The position numbers and the translations under genes were made by a program. From contig DLHW01000013.1 of NCBI GenBank assembly GCA_002483425.1, positions 34,786 to 74,364 of the forward strand: a stretch of 39,579 bases of DNA, given 5' to 3'. Shown one piece after another: positions 35,175 to 39,579 of this stretch. The notes beneath the pieces were generated by a model, which saw only the letters and a program-made list of their open reading frames with translations, did no database searches and was not told the DNA's origin. The DNA comes from Methylococcaceae bacterium UBA7658. Lineage in GTDB: Bacteria > Pseudomonadota > Gammaproteobacteria > Methylococcales > Methylomonadaceae. The stretch's first letter is position 1. Each line of letters opens with the position of its first letter.

Positions 35175-35202
35175 ATTATAGACGAAGGTTTGGAATGAGC
35201 AA
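35175..35202 (-). promoter_or_regulatory. predicted tracrRNA promoter inside the cas9 start
   Basis: On the minus strand a perfect TATAAT (35180-35175) follows a weak -35 TTGCTC (35202-35197) after 16 bases. The -35 box covers bases 3-8 of the cas9 coding sequence, and the -10 lies just before the cas9 ribosome site. Start of transcription is expected near 35169-35167, giving an RNA that begins just before the anti-repeat. Confidence 0.6.
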
Positions 35203-38200
35203 GAAAATTTTAGGGCTGGATTTGGGCAGTAACTCTATCGGTTGGGCGCTACTGGAAGAACACAACGGAAAACCCGGCAAAATCATTGGATTAGGCAGTC
35301 GAATCTTTACCAAATCGGTCGAAGAAAAAACACCGACACCCAAAAATGTAAAACGGCGGAATGCGCGTTTAACACGGCGGATTTTACAACGCCGCGCCAG
35401 ACGTAAACTACGGATGTTGAATTATTTGATCTCGCTCAAGCTTTTGCCGCAAGAACTAACGGACAATCCGTCGCCCGAAATCATCCTCAACACGCTGGGT
35501 AATCCGTATCAATTAAGGGCGAAAGCCTTGGATTACCCTTTGCAACCCTTCGAACTAGGCCGCGTATTACTGCATCTTGTCCAACGGCGCGGATTTCTCA
35601 GCAACCGGAAAACATTGTTGGGCGACATGGCGGACGATCCTGATGTGTTGGAGGTTTTAGCAGAGTTGGAAGGCGAAGACGACAACGGTTCCGAACGCGC
35701 CAAGGAAGAAACCGCTTTCAAAGCCGACATCAGCAAACTAAAAAGCACCATTGCCGAATCCGGCAAACGCACCTTAGGCGAATATCTCGCCTCGTTAGAT
35801 CATCACGACTGTAAACGCAACCGTAAAACCGATGGCGGACATCTACGCACCGACCGGCAAATGTACCGGGATGAACTGGACTTGATCTGGCGGCAACAAA
35901 AACAACATCATCCTGTGTTGACGGATACGGTAAAGGAAGAAATTGAAACAATCATTTTTTACCAGCGCCCGTTAAAACTTCGCGCCGACCGTATCGGTCA
36001 ATGCTCGCTCGAACCCGCCAAAACCCGCACCCGCATTGCAAGGCTGGAAAGCCAGCGTTTCCGATATTTGCAAGACATCAACAACTTGCAATATTTTGAT
36101 CCATATAGCGACACTTACGTAACAGTCAATGAAAACGATAAGCAAAAATTGGTAAAACTGTTCGAGACCACAGAAACCATCAGTTTTGCCGCCATCCGTA
36201 AAGCACTGGGTTTCGGCAAAAATTACGAATTTAACTTGGAAACCGGCAACAAAAAACTCAAAGGTAATATCACTGCCTGCGAAATCCGCAAACAACTGCC
36301 TACCTGGGATACGTTTGGTGATGCCAAACAACGTGACTTGGTGGAAGATCTAGTTACCATTACCAAAAAATCGGTGCTGAAAAAAAGGCTGATGGTGCAT
36401 TGGAGATTCGATGCCGCCACCTCCGTGCAACTGTGTTTATTGGAATTCGAGCCGGGGCATAGCAACTTAAGTCTAAAAGCCATCAACAAGCTACTGCCTT
36501 TTCTGCAACAAGGGCAAATTTATTCCGATGCCCGTATCAGCGCGGGTTATGGCTATGAAGTGAAAGAAATCACGGTTAAAGAGAAGCTTGGTACACCGCC
36601 CGAACTGCCTAACCCTATCGTCAAAAAAGCCTTGCATGAACTGCGGCGGCTGATTAATGCCATCATCGCCGAATACGGCAAACCCGACGCCATCCGCATT
36701 GAGATGGCGCGGGATTTGGAGATGAATACCAAACGCTACCAAGACTTCATCAAGCAACAGGGCAAAAACACCAAAGCCAACGATGAAGCAGAGGAAAAAT
36801 ATAAGCAACAAGCGCAACTCAGTCCACATTTAAAGCTGTCGAAATACCCCAGTAAACCCGACAAGCTCAAATACCGCTTGTGGCAAGACCAAAAACAACT
36901 GTGCGCCTACAGCGGCAAGACGATTAGCCTATCGGAACTGTTCAGCGCAAATATTGAAATCGACCATATCTGGCCTTACAGCCTGTCGCTGGACGATTCT
37001 TATATGAACAAAGTCGTCTGTTATGTGAAAGAAAACCGCAACAAAGGCCAACGCACGCCAGTTGATGCTTTTGGCGGCGAACAGTGGAACCAAATTACCC
37101 AAGCGATCAACCGATGGGACAGGCCGTTAAAATCCAAACGTGACCGTTTTTTCACCCCGACAGCCGAATTGCAACAGCGCGATTTCATCAACAACCAGCT
37201 AAACGACACCCGCTACATAAGCAAAGTGGCGCAAACTTATCTTAAAGAGCTCGGCGCTGACATCAACGTCAGCAAAGGCGCGACGACCGCATGGCTACGC
37301 CATATCTGGGGCTTGAATGATTTAATCGGCGAAACCGATAAAAAAGAACGCACCGACCACCGCCACCATGCCATCGACGCCTTAGTAATCGCCTGTATCA
37401 ATCGCAGCCTGTACCAAGCCCTGGTGAAAACCGCCCAAGATCTGGAGCGCAAACAAACCGGGCTAGACATGAAAGACATGGTGATCGACCCACCCTGGCT
37501 TAACTTACGGGAAGACTTAGACCAAAAATTAAAAGAAATCATCATCGCCCATGCACCGCAACTTAAACTCAGCGGCGAATTGCATGAGGTCACAGGCGCA
37601 GGTTTTATCGAAGGTATCGGCAACGTCAACCGGAAAGACCTAGATGGCACTTTTACTCAAGTCGATAAAATTATCGACTCGACCGTCAAGGAAATCGTCG
37701 CCCAGCATCTGCAAGATTACGGCAACAACCCGAAACTGGCGTTTACCGAAGGCGTGAAGGTGCTGCACAAAGACGGCAAAACCCCGATCAAACGAGTTCG
37801 AGTATTACAATCCAAAACCACGCTGGCGAAACTGGAAAAGACCAAATTCGGCGCACGGGATAAACAAGGCAAAGTGTTCAAATGGCTGGCTTACGGGAAT
37901 ATGCACCATGTGGAAATCATCAAAAATAAGGAAACCGGCGCTTATTCAGGGCAATTCGTCACCATGATGGAAGCCTCTCGGCGCGTCAAAGGTATCAACA
38001 TGCCGCGCCAACCGATTATCAAAACCGATCATGGCGCGGATTATGACTTTGTGATGGCGTTGCATATCAACGACTTGGTGAGTATTGAGAAGGAAGGCAA
38101 GCGGGTGTTTTATCGGGTGCAAAAGCTCGATTCAGGAAGCAATCGATTCGTGCTACGACTTCATACCACAACAACGCTTGATAATAAAAATGAGGAAATC

Positions 38201-38284
38201 TATTTCAGTATTAATGAAAACTCATTTGCCACTTGGAGATTGCAAAAACACTCAATAAACGCCATCGGAAAAATAATTGAATGA
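35195..38284 (+). CDS. cas9: Cas9 endonuclease, type II-C
   Basis: 1029 residues from the ATG at 35195, with GAAGG at 35184-35188; an upstream in-frame ATG (35129) would translate the anti-repeat and is rejected. RuvC-I ILGLDLGSNSIGWALLE with Asp9. The arginine-rich bridge helix includes KRRNARLTRR and RRARRKLRML (about 52-75). RuvC-II IRIEMARD with Glu503. HNH core IEIDHIWPYS with His591, and Asn at about 605 and 614. RuvC-III DHRHHAIDALVIA with the His and Asp at about 725 and 728. The compact size and cas9-cas1-cas2 order without csn2 or cas4 define subtype II-C. All nuclease motifs are intact, so activity is likely. The PAM cannot be read. Confidence 0.97.
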   Translation: MSKKILGLDLGSNSIGWALLEEHNGKPGKIIGLGSRIFTKSVEEKTPTPKNVKRRNARLTRRILQRRARRKLRMLNYLISLKLLPQELTDNPSPEIILNTLGNPYQLRAKALDYPLQPFELGRVLLHLVQRRGFLSNRKTLLGDMADDPDVLEVLAELEGEDDNGSERAKEETAFKADISKLKSTIAESGKRTLGEYLASLDHHDCKRNRKTDGGHLRTDRQMYRDELDLIWRQQKQHHPVLTDTVKEEIETIIFYQRPLKLRADRIGQCSLEPAKTRTRIARLESQRFRYLQDINNLQYFDPYSDTYVTVNENDKQKLVKLFETTETISFAAIRKALGFGKNYEFNLETGNKKLKGNITACEIRKQLPTWDTFGDAKQRDLVEDLVTITKKSVLKKRLMVHWRFDAATSVQLCLLEFEPGHSNLSLKAINKLLPFLQQGQIYSDARISAGYGYEVKEITVKEKLGTPPELPNPIVKKALHELRRLINAIIAEYGKPDAIRIEMARDLEMNTKRYQDFIKQQGKNTKANDEAEEKYKQQAQLSPHLKLSKYPSKPDKLKYRLWQDQKQLCAYSGKTISLSELFSANIEIDHIWPYSLSLDDSYMNKVVCYVKENRNKGQRTPVDAFGGEQWNQITQAINRWDRPLKSKRDRFFTPTAELQQRDFINNQLNDTRYISKVAQTYLKELGADINVSKGATTAWLRHIWGLNDLIGETDKKERTDHRHHAIDALVIACINRSLYQALVKTAQDLERKQTGLDMKDMVIDPPWLNLREDLDQKLKEIIIAHAPQLKLSGELHEVTGAGFIEGIGNVNRKDLDGTFTQVDKIIDSTVKEIVAQHLQDYGNNPKLAFTEGVKVLHKDGKTPIKRVRVLQSKTTLAKLEKTKFGARDKQGKVFKWLAYGNMHHVEIIKNKETGAYSGQFVTMMEASRRVKGINMPRQPIIKTDHGADYDFVMALHINDLVSIEKEGKRVFYRVQKLDSGSNRFVLRLHTTTTLDNKNEEIYFSINENSFATWRLQKHSINAIGKIIE

Positions 38285-39177
38285 TCAAACGCACCATCGA
38301 CATCAGCGAACCCGCCTATTTGCACCTCAAGCATCAGCAATTGCTGATCGATAAAAAGGGCGAGACCATCGCGCAAATACCCATTGAAGACATCGGCACG
38401 TTAATCTTGCAACATCCGGCGATTATAATCACCCAGGCGGCGGTCATCACTTGCCAAAAACACAATGTCGCCCTGGTGTTTTGTGATGAACGCTACCTGC
38501 CTTATTCGCTGTTGTTACCCATCAGCGACGGCAACAACCTGCATGCCAAAATCTTGAAACAACAAATCGCCTTAACACTGCCTACTAAGAAACGGCTCTG
38601 GAGCCAAATCGTCAAGCAAAAAATCACCAACCAAGCGAAAACGCTCAAAGCTTTCGACAAGACCTATCAACCGCTGGAACGGCTGGCTAGTAAAGTTAAA
38701 ACCGGTGACCCTGAAAACCTGGAAGCCCAGGCCGCGCAAAAATATTGGCGGCTACTGTTTGGCGAGCAATTCCGGCGCGATACTGAGCTGGATGGCATCA
38801 ACAGCTTGTTGAATTACGGTTACGCCATTATGCGCGCCATGATTGCCCGCGCCATCGTCGGCAGCGGTTTGCATCCCGCATTGGGCTTGTACCATAGCAA
38901 CCAGTACAATGGCCTGTGCTTAGCGGATGACCTGATGGAGCCGTTCCGGCCTTGGGTTGATTTTGAAGTCTATCGGTTGGCTATTGACAATCCACAAATC
39001 CAAGTCAATAAAGAAACCAAGTTGCCTTTACTCAATCTGTTAGCCGAACCCGTGCAATGGGAGCAGCAAATCCTGCCGCTCATGGTTGCCTGCCATTATT
39101 TTCTAGCAGTTCTTAAACGGGCTTTTGAAGACAGCGCACTTCAGTTAATCTACCCGCAACGGCAAACCCGACGGTAA
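38281..39177 (+). CDS. cas1: CRISPR integrase Cas1 (type II)
   Basis: 298 residues. It starts in the ATGA overlap with the cas9 stop. Typical type II Cas1: N-terminal MIKRTIDISEPAYLHLKHQQ, QIPIEDIGTLILQHPAIIIT, then the catalytic domain with Glu in AQAAQKYWRLLFG, His in LGLYHSNQYNG, and ADDLMEPFRPWVD with the acidic metal residues. Cas1 with Cas2 inserts new spacers into the array. Confidence 0.97.
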   Translation: MIKRTIDISEPAYLHLKHQQLLIDKKGETIAQIPIEDIGTLILQHPAIIITQAAVITCQKHNVALVFCDERYLPYSLLLPISDGNNLHAKILKQQIALTLPTKKRLWSQIVKQKITNQAKTLKAFDKTYQPLERLASKVKTGDPENLEAQAAQKYWRLLFGEQFRRDTELDGINSLLNYGYAIMRAMIARAIVGSGLHPALGLYHSNQYNGLCLADDLMEPFRPWVDFEVYRLAIDNPQIQVNKETKLPLLNLLAEPVQWEQQILPLMVACHYFLAVLKRAFEDSALQLIYPQRQTRR

Positions 39178-39179
39178 CG

Positions 39180-39509
39180 ATGGCTTTTGGCGGATTAAAT
39201 TCGATGTGGGTCATTGTTCTCTTCGATTTGCCGACCGATACCGCCGAAGCAAGAAAGCAATATACCGTATTTAGGAAACATTTATTGGAAGACGGCTTTA
39301 TAATGATGCAATATTCCGTTTATATGCGGCACTGCGCCAGTGATGAAAATGCGTTGGTTCACGCCAAGCGGGTCAAAGCGCGGTTGCCGCCGGATGGCGA
39401 AGTTCGTATCGTAAAAATTACCGACAAACAATTTGGCAGGATTGAAGTTTTTTATGGCAAAAAACGCAGAAAAATCGAAGAGGCGCCGGAGCAATTGTCG
39501 CTTTTTTAA
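39180..39509 (+). CDS. cas2: Cas2
   Basis: 109 residues from the ATG 2 bases after the cas1 stop; an internal ATG at 39204 would give MWVIVLFDLPT, so the first 8 residues are uncertain. WVIVLFDLPTDT with the conserved Asp, FRKHLLEDGFIMMQYSVYMR, and KITDKQFGRIEVFYG are typical of type II Cas2. Forms the Cas1-Cas2 adaptation complex. The putative first repeat begins about 50 bases later. Confidence 0.96.
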   Translation: MAFGGLNSMWVIVLFDLPTDTAEARKQYTVFRKHLLEDGFIMMQYSVYMRHCASDENALVHAKRVKARLPPDGEVRIVKITDKQFGRIEVFYGKKRRKIEEAPEQLSLF

Positions 39510-39561
39510 CTGCAAAAACGGCAATTACTCCTTTTGGAACAGACTCTTGCAAAAAGGCCAG

Positions 39562-39579
39562 TGTAACCAACTATAGCCT
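39562..39579 (-). CRISPR. partial CRISPR repeat at window edge (array continues outside)
   Basis: The final 18 bases are the exact reverse complement of the cas9-upstream anti-repeat. A crRNA that pairs with the tracrRNA must be read from the minus strand here, so the array runs toward cas2, opposite to the cas genes. Only this part of one repeat is visible; no spacer can be seen. The full repeat probably extends leftward, but without a second copy its borders are unknown. Confidence 0.6.

Noticed and set aside
35129..35194. In-frame ATG at 35129 as the cas9 start
   Set aside because: It would translate the anti-repeat into a 22-residue tail before the RuvC-I strand; the ATG at 35195 has a GAAGG site and gives the standard MSKKILGLDLG N-terminus.
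35146..35194. tracrRNA read from the plus strand into cas9
   Set aside because: No tail hairpin or terminator before the cas9 coding region, while the minus strand has a promoter, hairpin and T-run in order.
39510..39561. Direct repeats TGCAAAAACGGC and TGCAAAAAGGCC after cas2 as CRISPR repeats
   Set aside because: Too short and too close together; no match to the anti-repeat.

Overview
The window reads as chromosomal DNA of a gammaproteobacterium. fabA-fabB, dusB-fis, ttcA, rlmI, an MTIP-hpt-nagZ cluster and a YfiR/diguanylate cyclase pair all point there. By eye the GC content is a little under one half. A methanotroph-like member of Methylococcales is possible (DUF4331 and HupE/UreJ-like genes, many Cys-rich small proteins), but no methane-oxidation gene is present, so that placement is only a guess.

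Layout. 1-1466: the 3' part of a DAO-type FAD oxidoreductase overlapping an MnmM-type tRNA methyltransferase. 1530-3245: ppnP and the M18 aminopeptidase apeB. 3414-9170: one compact plus-strand run of a YfiR-type periplasmic protein, a membrane GGDEF-EAL protein, a TonB-dependent receptor and an AlkB-like dioxygenase. 9171-9790: mostly non-coding, with a small membrane-protein gene that seems frameshifted. 9791-23336: a long minus-strand block (read right to left) of Nudix/ThiE fusion, slt, fabA-fabB, a small membrane protein, a REP-like inverted repeat, a DUF433/DUF5615 pair, ttcA, tRNA-Ser(UGA), rlmI, two Cys-rich small genes, dusB-fis, purH and purD. 23773-24183: a hypothetical gene. 24224-26521: MTIP-hpt-nagZ, overlapping genes on the minus strand. 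26639-29606: a fructosamine-kinase-family gene and an orphan GspE/PilB ATPase. 29839-30723: a beta-hydroxyacid dehydrogenase. 31036-34999: a DUF4331 protein, a TPR protein and a HupE/UreJ-like membrane protein.

35047-39579: a type II-C CRISPR-Cas locus, cas9-cas1-cas2, with all expected Cas9 nuclease motifs. An 18-base sequence just upstream of cas9 recurs exactly, in inverted orientation, as the last 18 bases of the window. I read the upstream copy as the tracrRNA anti-repeat and the end copy as the cas2-proximal CRISPR repeat; the rest of the array lies outside. A minus-strand TATAAT promoter overlapping the cas9 start and a hairpin plus T-run terminator predict a tracrRNA of about 120 nt, transcribed away from cas9.

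Working together: the purine genes (purH, purD, hpt, MTIP) cover synthesis and salvage, but in separate operons. tRNA/rRNA modification is well represented (DAO oxidoreductase plus MnmM, DusB, TtcA, RlmI). The strongest candidates for undescribed biology are the cas9/tracrRNA leader arrangement, the DUF4331-TPR-HupE-like envelope cluster and the small Cys-rich pair upstream of dusB.
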